Source: an uncultured Roseateles sp. (GTDB taxonomy: Bacteria; Pseudomonadota; Gammaproteobacteria; Burkholderiales; Burkholderiaceae). Taken from it: a stretch of 64,000 nucleotides of DNA. Of the stretch, positions 7,216 to 16,034 are shown piece after piece (within the stretch, counting starts at the first letter, position 1; the number at the start of each line of letters is the position of its first letter). The notes beneath the pieces were generated by a model. That model had not been told where the DNA came from. It searched no databases and was given only the letters and a program-made list of their open reading frames with translations. A program made the position numbers and the translations under genes. The DNA lies in the NCBI GenBank assembly GCA_946886855.1, contig CAMPJJ010000002.1:1-64000 (forward strand). The letters run 5' to 3'.

Positions 7216-10068
7216 TCACGGCCCCATGGCCTGCAAGCCCTGCGCTGCCTCGATGCGCGCCGGCTGCGCCTCGCGCAACGCGGTCAGCACACGCCGAGCC
7301 GTCGCCGGATCGCGCGGTGCCAGCGCGAGCGCCATCTGCAGCAGCGGGTCGTAGGCCGGCCGGAAGTCCGGACTCAGGCGCACGGCCTCGAGCAGCGGCT
7401 CCCCCACCTGCGCCAGCATCGCCGCGGGATCGGCGACAGGTCGCGCGGTCCGTCCGGCCTCGAGGAAACGATCGCGCGCATGCCAGTACGCGGTGAGGCG
7501 AGTCGCATCGTCCTGCGATTGCAGGCCCAGGTCTTGCGGCGACACCTTGACGCGATGCAGGAACTCGAAGAGTCGCTCCTTCGGGGTCGATGTCGGCGCG
7601 TACACCAGGCGCGGTGCGAGGTACGCGACGATCGGACGATCGTCCGTATTCATCGGCACGCCAGCGGCGAACGTCGACAGCGACTTCGGCCCCGCAACGA
7701 CGCCGCCGAGCAGCGCGAATCCGTCGTCCAGTCCGAAGTCGGCCATCGAACGGCCATCGCGTCGCGCAGGTGCTTCTTCAACGCGCGCGTGCCAGGACGC
7801 CAGCGTCGCAGCCGGAGTCGGTGTCGGTGTCGATGGCGCCGTCGGACGCGGTGGGACCGGATCGCGTCGACCCACGAGCCCGATCACCGGCGTCTCGAGG
7901 CTGTTGGCCGCCAGCACCGCGATCGCATCGGGGTACACCGACAGGAAAGCGCGCGTCACGCTGCGCAGGCTGTCGAGGTCGAGCTGATGCAGCGGCAGCC
8001 ATTGGCAGAACAGCCCCTGCGGTGCAAGGCGCTCGCGCACCGCCGCGAAGTGCTCCCGCGTGTAGAGCGCGCCGGAGCCGCTGCGGGCCGGATGGAAGTT
8101 GTCCGAGACGATCACGTCGTAGCGCGCCTCGGACGCGCGCACGAACCGCCGCGCGTCCGCCGCGACCAGGCGCGGCATCGCGGTGTCCAGTCCCAGCGCT
8201 CGCGTGAAATGCGGTGACGCGGCGATCACCTCCGGCAGCAGTTCGACGGCGTCGACCTGCAAGGACGGATCCTGTGCCGCAACGCCCGAGGTCGCCCCCG
8301 TGCCCAATCCCAGGAACAACGCGCGGCGGGGTGCCGGGTGCATCAGCACGGGCAGCAAGGCCTGCCGCCCGTCGACGAACAGGCTCGCGCTGCTGCCCTC
8401 CTGCTGGCGGTTGTTGATGCGCAGCCGCGCGACGCCCGCCTCGTCCTCGACGACGCTCACCGCGGCCATGCTGCCCTCGGCGTAGCTGACGAGGCGAGCG
8501 CCGGCTGGCACATCGACGAATGCGAGCGGTGGGCCGAAGACAGCCATCACGACGAGGGCGATCGTCGCAATCGCGATCGTCGCAATCGCCGTCGTCGGCG
8601 CCGTCATCGGTGTCGTCGCCGGTGTCGTCGCCGGTGTCGTCGTCCAACGCCGCCACGTCTTCGAACCGGCCCCGGCTGCGGCCAGATACCCGCCCGCGAT
8701 CAGCAGCAAGGCTGCTTTCGGACCGCCCCAGGGCGTGATGGCGACGCCGAACAGCGGCGCGGCCAGGGCTGCGCCTAGCGTGTTCACGGCAAGCGCCCGT
8801 CCGAATGCAAGGCCCTGCCCCATCGCCTGCGCGCTCAGATGGCTGAACCAGGCGCCCATGGCGAGCGTTGGCAGTCCGAAGGCGGCGACGGCGAGCAGCG
8901 CCTCGGCGCTGAGCGCTGCGGGGAAGCCTGTGCCCAGCGCGTCCATGGCGCCGCGCTTCAGCGCGGGAGCAGCCCACAGCGCGGCGAGGCCGATCAGACA
9001 GGTCGCGCCGAGGACACCGGGCAGCAGCGACGAGAGCCGGTCCGCTTCCTGTCGCTGTCCCCCTCGTCGCCACCACCGCTGATAGCCTGCCGCGCCGAGG
9101 GATGTGCCGACCAGGTACACCGCCAGGAGCAACGCGAAGGTATAGACGGTGTCCTCGTTGAGTTGGCTGAGCACGCGCACGACGACGACCTCGTAGCCGA
9201 TGCCCAGCAGGCCGCTGACCGCGAGCAGTGTCAGGGCCCAGGCCCGAGGCCAGCGAGCGCTGGCGGGACCGGAACGGTGCGTGGAGGTCCCGGACGGGAG
9301 CCTCCATGCATCGTGCAGGGCCGCGCTCGACCGTCCGGCGTGAAGCCATTTCCACGCGCCGATCACGCACACGGCATTCATCCCCACGCAGACGCCGGCC
9401 GTCGCGACGAGTCCGAGGGCCGGCACCAGCCAGAACGTTGCCAGCAGCACGCCGAGCACGGCGCCGAGCGTGTTGGCGGCATAGAGTCCCGCGATGGACC
9501 GCTGTGCCTCGCCGCCTTCGCCAGGACCGTCCGGACCGCGCGATCCGCGCGATCCGCGCGATCGGCGACCGAGGATCCGCTCGATCGCCGGCAAGGTCGC
9601 GCCCATCGCGGCGGTCGCGGGCAGCAGCAACAGGAAGCTCGCGCCGAAGGTCACGGCCCATTGCCACCACGCTGTCGGTTCCGCGCCGATCCAATGCTCG
9701 ACGGCATCGCCCACCGGTTGCATCAGCACGATCAGCGCCAGGCCCCACAGGCCGATCACCGCCTCGCTGGCGATGTACCAGCGCACTGGCGACGTCGATC
9801 GCTCGATCCGTCCGCCGAAGCCGATCGCGCCCAGCGCCAGGCCGCCGAAGAAGGCCGTGATCACGGCCAGCACGGCCGCCGCCTCGAACCCGAGCCACAA
9901 CGCGCATTGCTGCGTCCAGACCATCTGGTAGCCGAGCCCCGCGAATCCCGACAGCCCCATCAGCGCCAGCGCGACCCGGCGGGCACGGGCCTGTGACGCC
10001 GCCGATCCGGCATCGACAGCCGCGGACCGCCGGGCGGGCGCGCCTGGGGACGTCGACGACACCGTCAT
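7216..10068 (-). CDS. Membrane protein fused to a spermidine-synthase-like domain
   Basis: The 950-residue protein has three parts. Residues ~30-500 form a polytopic membrane region with paired MFS-like segments (FGGLALGAIGFG, LLLPATAAMGATLP). Residues ~560-830 form a Rossmann methyltransferase/aminopropyltransferase fold (LFLGLGTGATSGVAA, then VDAVELLPEV and YDVIVSDNFHPA). A helical tail like a TPR follows. Such fused spermidine-synthase-like proteins are widespread but mostly uncharacterised. The ATG overlaps the stop of the upstream oxygenase gene (ATGA). The MTVSST start was chosen for that overlap. A Thr/Ala-rich linker is encoded by tandem repeats at 8558-8644. Aminopropyl transfer is not proven. 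Confidence 0.8.
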   Translation of the reverse strand: MTVSSTSPGAPARRSAAVDAGSAASQARARRVALALMGLSGFAGLGYQMVWTQQCALWLGFEAAAVLAVITAFFGGLALGAIGFGGRIERSTSPVRWYIASEAVIGLWGLALIVLMQPVGDAVEHWIGAEPTAWWQWAVTFGASFLLLLPATAAMGATLPAIERILGRRSRGSRGSRGPDGPGEGGEAQRSIAGLYAANTLGAVLGVLLATFWLVPALGLVATAGVCVGMNAVCVIGAWKWLHAGRSSAALHDAWRLPSGTSTHRSGPASARWPRAWALTLLAVSGLLGIGYEVVVVRVLSQLNEDTVYTFALLLAVYLVGTSLGAAGYQRWWRRGGQRQEADRLSSLLPGVLGATCLIGLAALWAAPALKRGAMDALGTGFPAALSAEALLAVAAFGLPTLAMGAWFSHLSAQAMGQGLAFGRALAVNTLGAALAAPLFGVAITPWGGPKAALLLIAGGYLAAAGAGSKTWRRWTTTPATTPATTPMTAPTTAIATIAIATIALVVMAVFGPPLAFVDVPAGARLVSYAEGSMAAVSVVEDEAGVARLRINNRQQEGSSASLFVDGRQALLPVLMHPAPRRALFLGLGTGATSGVAAQDPSLQVDAVELLPEVIAASPHFTRALGLDTAMPRLVAADARRFVRASEARYDVIVSDNFHPARSGSGALYTREHFAAVRERLAPQGLFCQWLPLHQLDLDSLRSVTRAFLSVYPDAIAVLAANSLETPVIGLVGRRDPVPPRPTAPSTPTPTPAATLASWHARVEEAPARRDGRSMADFGLDDGFALLGGVVAGPKSLSTFAAGVPMNTDDRPIVAYLAPRLVYAPTSTPKERLFEFLHRVKVSPQDLGLQSQDDATRLTAYWHARDRFLEAGRTARPVADPAAMLAQVGEPLLEAVRLSPDFRPAYDPLLQMALALAPRDPATARRVLTALREAQPARIEAAQGLQAMGP
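8558..8644. repeat. In-frame tandem repeats inside the spermidine-synthase-like gene
   Basis: Two copies of a 15-bp unit (8558-8587) are followed by three copies of a 12-bp unit based on ggtgtcgtcgcc (8609-8644). The unit lengths are multiples of three, so copy-number change would lengthen or shorten a Thr/Ala linker without a frameshift. Confidence 0.75.
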
Positions 10069-10694
10069 CCGCTGAATCCGATCGTGTAGCCCCACGAGTT
10101 CAGGCGCGCCGGGATCGCGTTGAACGCGAGGCTGACGCGCGTCCCGCCCTCGTTGGGCGGCACCGCGTGCATCAGGTAGCTCGGGAACAGCACCAGGTCG
10201 CCGGGCGATGGCGACGGGCTGATCCACTTCTCCGCGTTGAACGGCCCCGCGACCATGCCGGGATGATCATTCTTGAAACTGAAGTCCGTCCCGCCCGGCG
10301 ACTTCATGAACACGGTCCGCGCGGAATCGTCCGTCCCCGTCAGGTACACGATGCCGGAGGCGAAACTGTTGGCATGGTTGTGCATCGCCTGATGACCGCC
10401 GTGCGCCATCACGTTGACCCAGAGCTCCTTGATGCCCCAGGCCATGCGCTCGCCGAAGAGCAGCGCGCCGAACGCCGACAGCGGCTCCGCCAGCAGCGAC
10501 GCGACGTCGACCAGCAAGGGGCTGTCGACCGGCTCGAGCATCCGCGTGTGTACCAGCTTCGCCGAGCTGTTGTTGTCCCGCACCGCCTCCGCGCTGAAGT
10601 GGGCGACGAGGGCCGCCACCAGCGCCGGCGGCAGGGCCCCCGGCACGCGCATCACGGGCGTGGGGAAGATGCTGAAGGTGTCGGACGTGGTCAT
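10065..10694 (-). CDS. Putative 2-oxoglutarate/Fe(II)-dependent oxygenase, TIGR02466-like
   Basis: The 209-residue cytoplasmic protein has a double-stranded beta-helix pattern. HNHANSFASGIVYLTG near residue 105 supplies a metal-binding histidine region, and LMHAVPPNEGGTRVSLAFN near residue 175 supplies the distal histidine and the Arg that binds 2-oxoglutarate. The WVNVMAHGGHQAMHNH segment matches the family. Proteins of this family are thought to hydroxylate proteins or small molecules, but the substrate is unknown. The gene sits between a HupE-like gene and the spermidine-synthase-like gene and overlaps the latter by four bases. A shared job with those neighbours is inferred from packing alone. 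Confidence 0.75.
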   Translation of the reverse strand: MTTSDTFSIFPTPVMRVPGALPPALVAALVAHFSAEAVRDNNSSAKLVHTRMLEPVDSPLLVDVASLLAEPLSAFGALLFGERMAWGIKELWVNVMAHGGHQAMHNHANSFASGIVYLTGTDDSARTVFMKSPGGTDFSFKNDHPGMVAGPFNAEKWISPSPSPGDLVLFPSYLMHAVPPNEGGTRVSLAFNAIPARLNSWGYTIGFSG

Positions 10695-10703
10695 GGCCGT
10701 CCC

Positions 10704-11672
10704 TCAGCCGACGATCGCCGCGATGCGCAGCCACGACCAGTAGGCAGCCGCAGAACCGATCAGGTACAGCAGCGCCGTGCGCAGCCGGCCGGTCCATGAC
10801 CAGCGGCCCGCCACGCGCCACAGCGCCCAGCAGGCGCCGACCGTCATCAACTGCCCGATCTCGACGCCGACGTTGAAGGTCAGCAGCGCGACCAGCAGGT
10901 GGTTCTCCGGCAGACCGATCTCGCGCAACGCGCCGGCAAAGCCCAGTCCGTGCACCAGCCCGAACAGGAAAGCCACCAGCGCCGGCCAGCGCCTCGCCAA
11001 TGTCTCTCCGCCTGTCGATGGCCTCAGCGCCTCGCACGCGACCAGCACGATGGACAGCGCGATCGTGGCCTCCACCGGCGGCGGCCGCAGCTGCAGCCAG
11101 CCCAGCGCGCTCATGCCCAGCGTCAGGCTGTGGGCCGCGGTGAATGCGGTGATCGTCCACAGCAGCTGGCGCCGGAAGCCCACCAGGAACAGCAGCCCGA
11201 TCACGAACATCAGATGGTCGATGCCCGCCAGGATGTGCTCCACGCCGAGCAGCGTGTAGGCGCGGGCGATCTCGCCCATGCCGCGCCTGTCCTGCGCCGA
11301 GCCGAACAGCTGCACCGACGGCTGCCCCGCCGTCAGCGTGTAGACGCTGGTCTGGCCGTCGATCCAGAACACCTTCACCAGCGCCGCCGAGTACTGCCGG
11401 CCGACGCCGTCCATCGTCAGCGTGCCCGTCAGACCCGCCTGGCCGCAATGGAGGTTCAGCCCCTCCGCCGTGCAGCCCTCGGGCCACGCCGGGGCGAGCA
11501 CCTCGTCGGCGGCGCGCTTCTCGCTGGCCGTCCATTGCCAGATGAACTCGCCTGGCGCGGTCTCGCGCACCTGCATCTCGGCCATGCTCATCTCGTGCGC
11601 CTTCGCCGCGCCGCCCGCGAGCACGACGACCGCCATGAGCAGGCGAAGGAATCCTCGCATCAAGCGGCTCAT
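10704..11672 (-). CDS. HupE/UreJ_2 family membrane protein (possible metal transporter)
   Basis: The 322-residue protein has a signal peptide (FLRLLMAVVVLAGGAAKA). A ~120-residue periplasmic beta-rich domain is followed by about six membrane segments carrying the HupE/UreJ hallmarks GIDHLMFVIGLL, FTAAHSLTLG, FGLVHGLGFAGAL and FNVGVEIGQ. The histidines and acidic residues in these helices suggest Ni, Co or another metal as cargo, as in HupE. The gene overlaps the upstream parvulin-like gene by four bases (ATGA) and is nine bases from the downstream oxygenase gene, so the set is almost certainly one transcript. Metal delivery to neighbouring metalloenzymes is an inference. Confidence 0.82.
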   Translation of the reverse strand: MSRLMRGFLRLLMAVVVLAGGAAKAHEMSMAEMQVRETAPGEFIWQWTASEKRAADEVLAPAWPEGCTAEGLNLHCGQAGLTGTLTMDGVGRQYSAALVKVFWIDGQTSVYTLTAGQPSVQLFGSAQDRRGMGEIARAYTLLGVEHILAGIDHLMFVIGLLFLVGFRRQLLWTITAFTAAHSLTLGMSALGWLQLRPPPVEATIALSIVLVACEALRPSTGGETLARRWPALVAFLFGLVHGLGFAGALREIGLPENHLLVALLTFNVGVEIGQLMTVGACWALWRVAGRWSWTGRLRTALLYLIGSAAAYWSWLRIAAIVG

Positions 11673-12631
11673 TTCGCGGCGCCTCCGACGGTCGCAGCGG
11701 TCGCAGTCGTCGCAGCGGTCGCAGCGGTCGCAGTCGTCGCGCCGGCTTCCCGGCGGATCGTGTACTTCCTGCTCAACGCGAGCACCGCCGCGCTACGTTG
11801 CTCGGACAGCGTCGCATCGGTCCAGTCCTGCAGCACCACGCCGCGCAGCCGGTTGAAGTCGCCGGGCCGGGCCGGCGTCGTCGAGACCAGGCGCATCGCG
11901 CGCCATGCCGGATTGCCGCCCTCGACGGTGCGGAACACGCGCCATTCGCCGATCGTCGACGACTCGATCGCCTTCGCGAACTCCGCGCCGTAGCTCTGCA
12001 CGAGGTTGGCGTGCGGCCGCCCCTTGAAGACGCGCAGACCCGCGCCGGCATCGGAGCCCCCCGGCGTGCCGCCGTTCAGCTTCGCGGCGAAGGCGCGCAG
12101 CGCCGCCTCGTCAGCGTCGCCGGGCAGCACCGCTTCCTCGAAGTCGAAACGCGCGGGATCGTCGTACTTCTCGCGGTGCGACTCGAACCAGCGCCGCAAC
12201 TGCGCATCGTCCGCCGGCGGCAGTTTCACGCCGGCGTCGATCATGCTGAGCGACTTGAAGATCACGCGCTCGCGGATCGCCGTGTCGCCCTTGTCGAGCT
12301 GCAGCGCGAGGCCCTCGCGGTACAGCACCTCGTTGTCGAGCCACACCTGGCGCAGCGCGGCGAGCTCCTTCGCATCCGGCGCGCGGCCGCGCGAGGCGGT
12401 GAAGACCTGCGTCGCCTCCGCGTCGACCTCGGGGCCCACGACGATGCGCATCGGATCGTCCGCGCGGCTGACCATCAGGTGGTCCACGCCGAACAGCACG
12501 CCGCCGAGCAGCAGGAAGTGCAGCAGCGGCTCGCGCATCCACGCGGGCCAGCCGACCTTGGGGGACGAGGGGGACGAGGAGGACGTGGAGGCGGCGCGCG
12601 CTTTGCTCGCGGAGGGCATCGTCATCGACAT
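11669..12631 (-). CDS. PpiC/parvulin-like peptidylprolyl isomerase, membrane anchored
   Basis: The 320-residue protein has a Ser-rich cytoplasmic start, one membrane helix (LLHFLLLGGVLFGVDHL) and a periplasmic part like that of SurA/PpiC foldases. An N-terminal helical chaperone-like region (ELAALRQVWLDNEVLYREGLAL) precedes a parvulin-like region. The terminal ~25 residues are a low-complexity Ala/Thr run encoded by 9-bp repeats. It probably helps fold or export a secreted partner; the PHP-type hydrolase just upstream is the obvious candidate. The ATG at 12631 lacks a strong ribosome binding site, and a second ATG two codons on is possible. Confidence 0.75.
   Translation of the reverse strand: MSMTMPSASKARAASTSSSSPSSPKVGWPAWMREPLLHFLLLGGVLFGVDHLMVSRADDPMRIVVGPEVDAEATQVFTASRGRAPDAKELAALRQVWLDNEVLYREGLALQLDKGDTAIRERVIFKSLSMIDAGVKLPPADDAQLRRWFESHREKYDDPARFDFEEAVLPGDADEAALRAFAAKLNGGTPGGSDAGAGLRVFKGRPHANLVQSYGAEFAKAIESSTIGEWRVFRTVEGGNPAWRAMRLVSTTPARPGDFNRLRGVVLQDWTDATLSEQRSAAVLALSRKYTIRREAGATTATAATAATTATAATVGGAAK
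11691..11744. repeat. 9-bp tandem repeat at the 3' end of the parvulin-like gene
   Basis: Six consecutive 9-bp units based on gtcgcagcg or gtcgcagtc encode an Ala/Thr tail on the minus strand. Two unit types alternate in blocks, which suggests expansion by slippage of composite units. Confidence 0.8.
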
Positions 12632-12661
12632 GGCAATCGGATCACTTCAGAAAATGGAAAG

Positions 12662-12687
12662 GCGCCGCACGACCTTGCGTGCGGCGC
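12662..12687 (-). terminator. Intrinsic terminator or attenuator after the PHP-hydrolase gene
   Basis: On the minus strand, a 10-bp perfect stem (GCGCCGCACG / CGTGCGGCGC, six-base loop) begins about 30 bases after the stop of the 12717 gene. It is followed by a T-rich run (ctttccattttc) that leads into the ATG of the next gene. It probably ends most transcripts from the hydrolase gene while letting some reach the downstream genes. Confidence 0.65.
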
Positions 12688-12716
12688 GGCGGGTCCAGTG
12701 ACCGGCGCGGCGACGG

Positions 12717-14969
12717 TTACTTGACGCCGGCGACCTGCGTCGAACCGCTGACTTCGATGTAGACGGGGTTGCTGTAGAACCAGAGGTCGGACCACGCCGC
12801 CACGTCGTAGGCCACGTACTTCACCCCGCCCACGGTCGGCAGGTGGTTCGGGCAGCCGTCGATCGTCGTGCCGGTGTAGGTCGCGCCGTTGGCCGGGACG
12901 TTGCTGCCCACCGTCGTGCAGGGGATGCGCAGCTTGGTCGAGTCGTTGGCGTTGGTGTACAGGTCGGCCAGCGGATTGCCGCTGCCGTCGGTCTCGAAGG
13001 GCACCGACGCCGGCAGGTTGGTGCCGCGCAGGCGCACGTACTGCGAGGCCGTCACCGCCGGGATGCGATAGCTCATCTTCAGGAACTGCGTGCTGTCCGC
13101 GCCCGAGACCACCTTGACCCACGGCGACGAGCCGGCGCCGTTGAAGCTGCGGATGACCGCGGCCGTCGTGTTCTTCGCCGCGGCCGGCACGTTGGCCAGG
13201 CCGGTGGTCGTGCCGTCGGTGCGCAGCCAGTTGGTGTTGCGCGGCCATTCGCCGGCGTAGTCGGCCGAGCCCGGCGCGCGGTAGCCGCTGACCAGGCCGC
13301 GGATCAGGTCGATGTGGTCCAGCACCGGCTGGTTGATCGGCTGCTCGATGCCGACCTGCTTCAGCGACGGATTCGGGAAGCTGTAGGGCGCGTAGTTCGT
13401 GCCCGCCGGATCGCGCACCGCGACGGCGACGACGAGCTCGGCGCCCGGACGCACCACCAGCTTCTCGCCCATCGTGGCGCAGCCGGCCACGTCGGTGTCG
13501 GTGTTGCCGGAGGCGGCGTTCAGCGCGAGCTGCTCGACCGACGCGCTGCTGCGCGCGCCCGGACCCGCGTACGACGCGCAGACGACCACGGCCAGGCGGT
13601 CGATCAGCTGGCCGGTCGTCGACCAGGCGTTGCCCGACCGCAGGCCGTTCACGATGGTCTGCGGGCGCAGCTTGTCGGTGCCGTTGCGGACCATCGCATA
13701 GGTGCGCTGGTATTCGCCGGGGTAGAAGTCCTGCGTCGAGCGGCGGTCGTCCGGAGCGAAGCTGCCGCGGTTGTGCCAGTCGGAGCTGGCGAAGAACCAG
13801 AAGTTGCGGCCCTCGCCGAGCAGCGCGTCCCACACGCCGCCGACCACGCCCGCATACACGCCGGTGCCGCCGAAGGTCGTGCCGCCGACGGAGTCGACCC
13901 GCTCGCCGCCGAAGTTGTTGCGGTTGACCTGGTACTCGCCGCGGTTGGCCGAGGCGCCGTGGCCCGGCTGCGATTCGAAGCCGAAGGCGATGCCCGGGGC
14001 CGCGTTGTTGAAGTTGCGCAGGTGCTCGACGTTGAAGCCCTGGTTGCCGTCGGCGTAGAACGGGCCGGCGCGCTCCAGGTGGGCCGGCACGTAGTAGCTG
14101 GCGGTCGCGTGGTTCTGCGCCATCCACTTCAGGGCCTCGACCGTCTTCAGGTGGCCGCGCGTGCCGGTGCCGGCGCCGCCGGCCGGCATCAGCTTCTGGG
14201 CCTGGGCGTTCCAGCTCACGTCGGCGGTGCTGTTGCTGCCGGCGACGGCGCAGTTCCAGTTGTTGCCCACGGTCGAGCCGGTGACGTTGCCGCGGCTGCG
14301 GTCGGTGTCGCCGCGGTCGAAGCAGTAGGACCACTGGCCCAGCGCGTCGGCGTTGCCCAGCGCGGAGAAGCTGCCGCTGGCGGGCAGCGTGACGGTGTCG
14401 ATGCCGTTGGGCATCTGGCCCGTCACGATGGACATCGAGCTGTGCTCATGGCCGGCGACGACCGATTCCATGCCGATGAACAGCGGCAGGTTCTTGGCGA
14501 CCGCCAGGTATTCCAGCACCGGGTACTGGAACTCCTGGATGGACTGCCAGCGCCACATGTTGCCGTTGCCGCCGATGCCGCCGCCGTCGCCCTTGATCGC
14601 GGCCGCGCCGATGCTGGCGGTCCAGGTGGTCGTCGGGCCCTGCCCTTGAACGAAGGGGTAGGCCGGCGTGGACAGCGAGGCGTCCTCGACCAGCGTGCAG
14701 TTGCGGTTGCCGTTGCCGCCGTGGCCGGCCTGGACGAACCAGTCCAGGCCCCAGGGGGTGTCCTGCTTGTCGGTGACCTTCTTCACCAGCTTCTGCATCG
14801 AGATCGAGCCGTCCGAGCAGGTGGTGTGGTTGTGGAAGTCGCCGCTGACGTAGCGGCCGGGGGTCTTGCCCGCGGCGGCGGCCGGCGCCGGCACGGAGGA
14901 CAGCGAGAGGGAGCCGAGGGCGGCGAGCGCGGCGAGGGCGACGTCGCGTCGGGCGAAGGGGAAGCGCAT
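12717..14969 (-). CDS. Secreted PHP-type metallohydrolase
   Basis: The 750-residue exported protein has a signal peptide (VALAALAALGSLSLSSVPAPAAAA). The mature chain begins with the PHP-domain motif GDFHNHTTCSDGS (metal-binding HxH). Further metal-ligand motifs are GMESVVAGHEHSS near residue 170 and FFASSDWHNRG near residue 390. PHP domains are trinuclear metal phosphoesterases; large secreted members of the DUF3604 type are poorly known. The C-terminal half looks beta-rich. The ATG was chosen because the signal peptide begins there, 10 bases after GGAG. The gene heads a leftward set with a parvulin and a HupE-like protein. The substrate is unknown. Confidence 0.75.
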   Translation of the reverse strand: MRFPFARRDVALAALAALGSLSLSSVPAPAAAAGKTPGRYVSGDFHNHTTCSDGSISMQKLVKKVTDKQDTPWGLDWFVQAGHGGNGNRNCTLVEDASLSTPAYPFVQGQGPTTTWTASIGAAAIKGDGGGIGGNGNMWRWQSIQEFQYPVLEYLAVAKNLPLFIGMESVVAGHEHSSMSIVTGQMPNGIDTVTLPASGSFSALGNADALGQWSYCFDRGDTDRSRGNVTGSTVGNNWNCAVAGSNSTADVSWNAQAQKLMPAGGAGTGTRGHLKTVEALKWMAQNHATASYYVPAHLERAGPFYADGNQGFNVEHLRNFNNAAPGIAFGFESQPGHGASANRGEYQVNRNNFGGERVDSVGGTTFGGTGVYAGVVGGVWDALLGEGRNFWFFASSDWHNRGSFAPDDRRSTQDFYPGEYQRTYAMVRNGTDKLRPQTIVNGLRSGNAWSTTGQLIDRLAVVVCASYAGPGARSSASVEQLALNAASGNTDTDVAGCATMGEKLVVRPGAELVVAVAVRDPAGTNYAPYSFPNPSLKQVGIEQPINQPVLDHIDLIRGLVSGYRAPGSADYAGEWPRNTNWLRTDGTTTGLANVPAAAKNTTAAVIRSFNGAGSSPWVKVVSGADSTQFLKMSYRIPAVTASQYVRLRGTNLPASVPFETDGSGNPLADLYTNANDSTKLRIPCTTVGSNVPANGATYTGTTIDGCPNHLPTVGGVKYVAYDVAAWSDLWFYSNPVYIEVSGSTQVAGVK

Positions 14970-15261
14970 GGTGGGTGCTCCAGGGTCCGCGAGGACCGGG
15001 TGAGGATCGGGTGAGGAGAAAGTCACGCGGAGCGTAGAAAGCGGGCTTGACCGAGCCGTGACAGCGCCGTGGCAGTGGCCGCCAACGCGTCCCCTGAAAC
15101 CAGGGACGCGGGAAACCCGTGGAACGAGACTTCCGTCACGCGACTGCCTTGGACGGATTCGAGACTCGCGGCCGAAGCGTCCCGACGTGCAGGCCCGATC
15201 CGCCCGGTCGTCCCGGTCTGCATGGGGGACGCAACCCCTGACCCCCACCCGGAGAACTCCC
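14970..15261. other. Intergenic region between the PHP hydrolase and PEP-CTERM genes
   Basis: This 292-base divergent promoter region holds a small stem CCCTG-aaac-CAGGG near 15093 and a G/C-run pair just before the PEP-CTERM start. I see no coding potential on either strand that looks real, and no sigma-54 promoter of the kind known for some PEP-CTERM genes. Confidence 0.4.
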
Positions 15262-15930
15262 ATGAAGCGTGCTGCTTCCCCCGTCCTGATGTCCCTGGCC
15301 GCGCTGTCGGCCCTCGCCCTGTCCGCGGCGCCGGCGCATGCCGCCAACGCCTGGATCGACTTCGACGGCCCGACGAGCTTCGCCTCGGTCGCGGACTACT
15401 ACAACGGCGGCACCGACGGTGCCGGCGCCAGCGGCGCCAACCTGGGCGTGTCGTTCAGCGGCTCCATCCTGGGCCTGGCCAACGACGGCCTGGCCGACAG
15501 CCCCAGCGGCAACTACTTCAGCAACGCCCCGACGATGGGCGGTGTGATGTTCAACAACCTGGGCGAAACCGGCCTGATGAACGTCGCCAAGGGCTTCACC
15601 GGCGAGGTGTCGCTGTTCTATTCGTCGGCCGGCGCGCTCGCCGGCGCGGTCACGATCTACAGCGGCCTGAACGGCACGGGTTCGGTCCTGGGCTCGTTCT
15701 CCCTGCTCAACAACGCGCAGACGGGCTGCTCGGATTCGTCGTACTGCCACTTCGACCTGGCGTCGGTGAGCTTCACCGGCGTGGCGCGCTCGCTGGTGTT
15801 CAACGGCGGACTGAACGGGGCCATCGACAACATCGCCATCACGGCGGTGCCGGAGCCGGGCGCCTACGCGCTGATGCTCGCCGGCCTCGCAGCCGTCGGG
15901 CTCGTGGCACGGCGCAAGCAGTCGAAGTAG
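15262..15930 (+). CDS. PEP-CTERM sorting-domain protein
   Basis: The 222-residue exported protein has an N-terminal signal peptide (LAALSALALSAAPAHA). A ~170-residue beta-rich region contains the Gly/Ser/Asn pattern common to these proteins. The C-terminal sorting signal has VPEPG, a hydrophobic helix (AYALMLAGLAAVGLVA) and a basic end (RRKQSK). The family is processed by exosortase and tied to exopolysaccharide or biofilm export. No exosortase gene is in the window, so it must act in trans. GGAG lies 8 bases before the ATG. The mature-region fold is unknown, though SGLNGTGSVLGSFSL and the terminal arrangement are typical. Confidence 0.9.
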   Translation: MKRAASPVLMSLAALSALALSAAPAHAANAWIDFDGPTSFASVADYYNGGTDGAGASGANLGVSFSGSILGLANDGLADSPSGNYFSNAPTMGGVMFNNLGETGLMNVAKGFTGEVSLFYSSAGALAGAVTIYSGLNGTGSVLGSFSLLNNAQTGCSDSSYCHFDLASVSFTGVARSLVFNGGLNGAIDNIAITAVPEPGAYALMLAGLAAVGLVARRKQSK

Positions 15931-15963
15931 ATCTCCACCAGGGCCTTGCCGGCCCCGCGACGA

Positions 15964-16034
15964 CGACCAATGCGCCGGGAGGCGCATTGGTCGCGATCAG
16001 TCGCCGTAGGCGCATTGGTCGCGATCAGTCGCCG
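15964..16034. repeat. 13-bp hairpin followed by a tandem 28-bp duplication
   Basis: A perfect 13-bp inverted repeat (15964-15976 with 15981-15993, loop GGGA) lies just after the PEP-CTERM stop and may terminate that gene. Its right arm begins a 26-bp sequence (15981-16006) repeated exactly at 16009-16034. The second copy contains the stop codon and last codons of the leftward HEPN gene, so the 3' end of that gene has been duplicated downstream of itself. Confidence 0.75.

Noticed and set aside
7216..10068. Two separate genes (MFS transporter and spermidine synthase)
   Set aside because: The frame is continuous through the linker, and fused membrane/spermidine-synthase-like proteins of this length are an established family.
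15205..15262. A third copy of the G5A/C5 upstream element before the PEP-CTERM gene
   Set aside because: ATGGGGGAC and a C run do occur there, but the spacing (about 13 bases) and the flanking blocks do not match the modules A and B elements.
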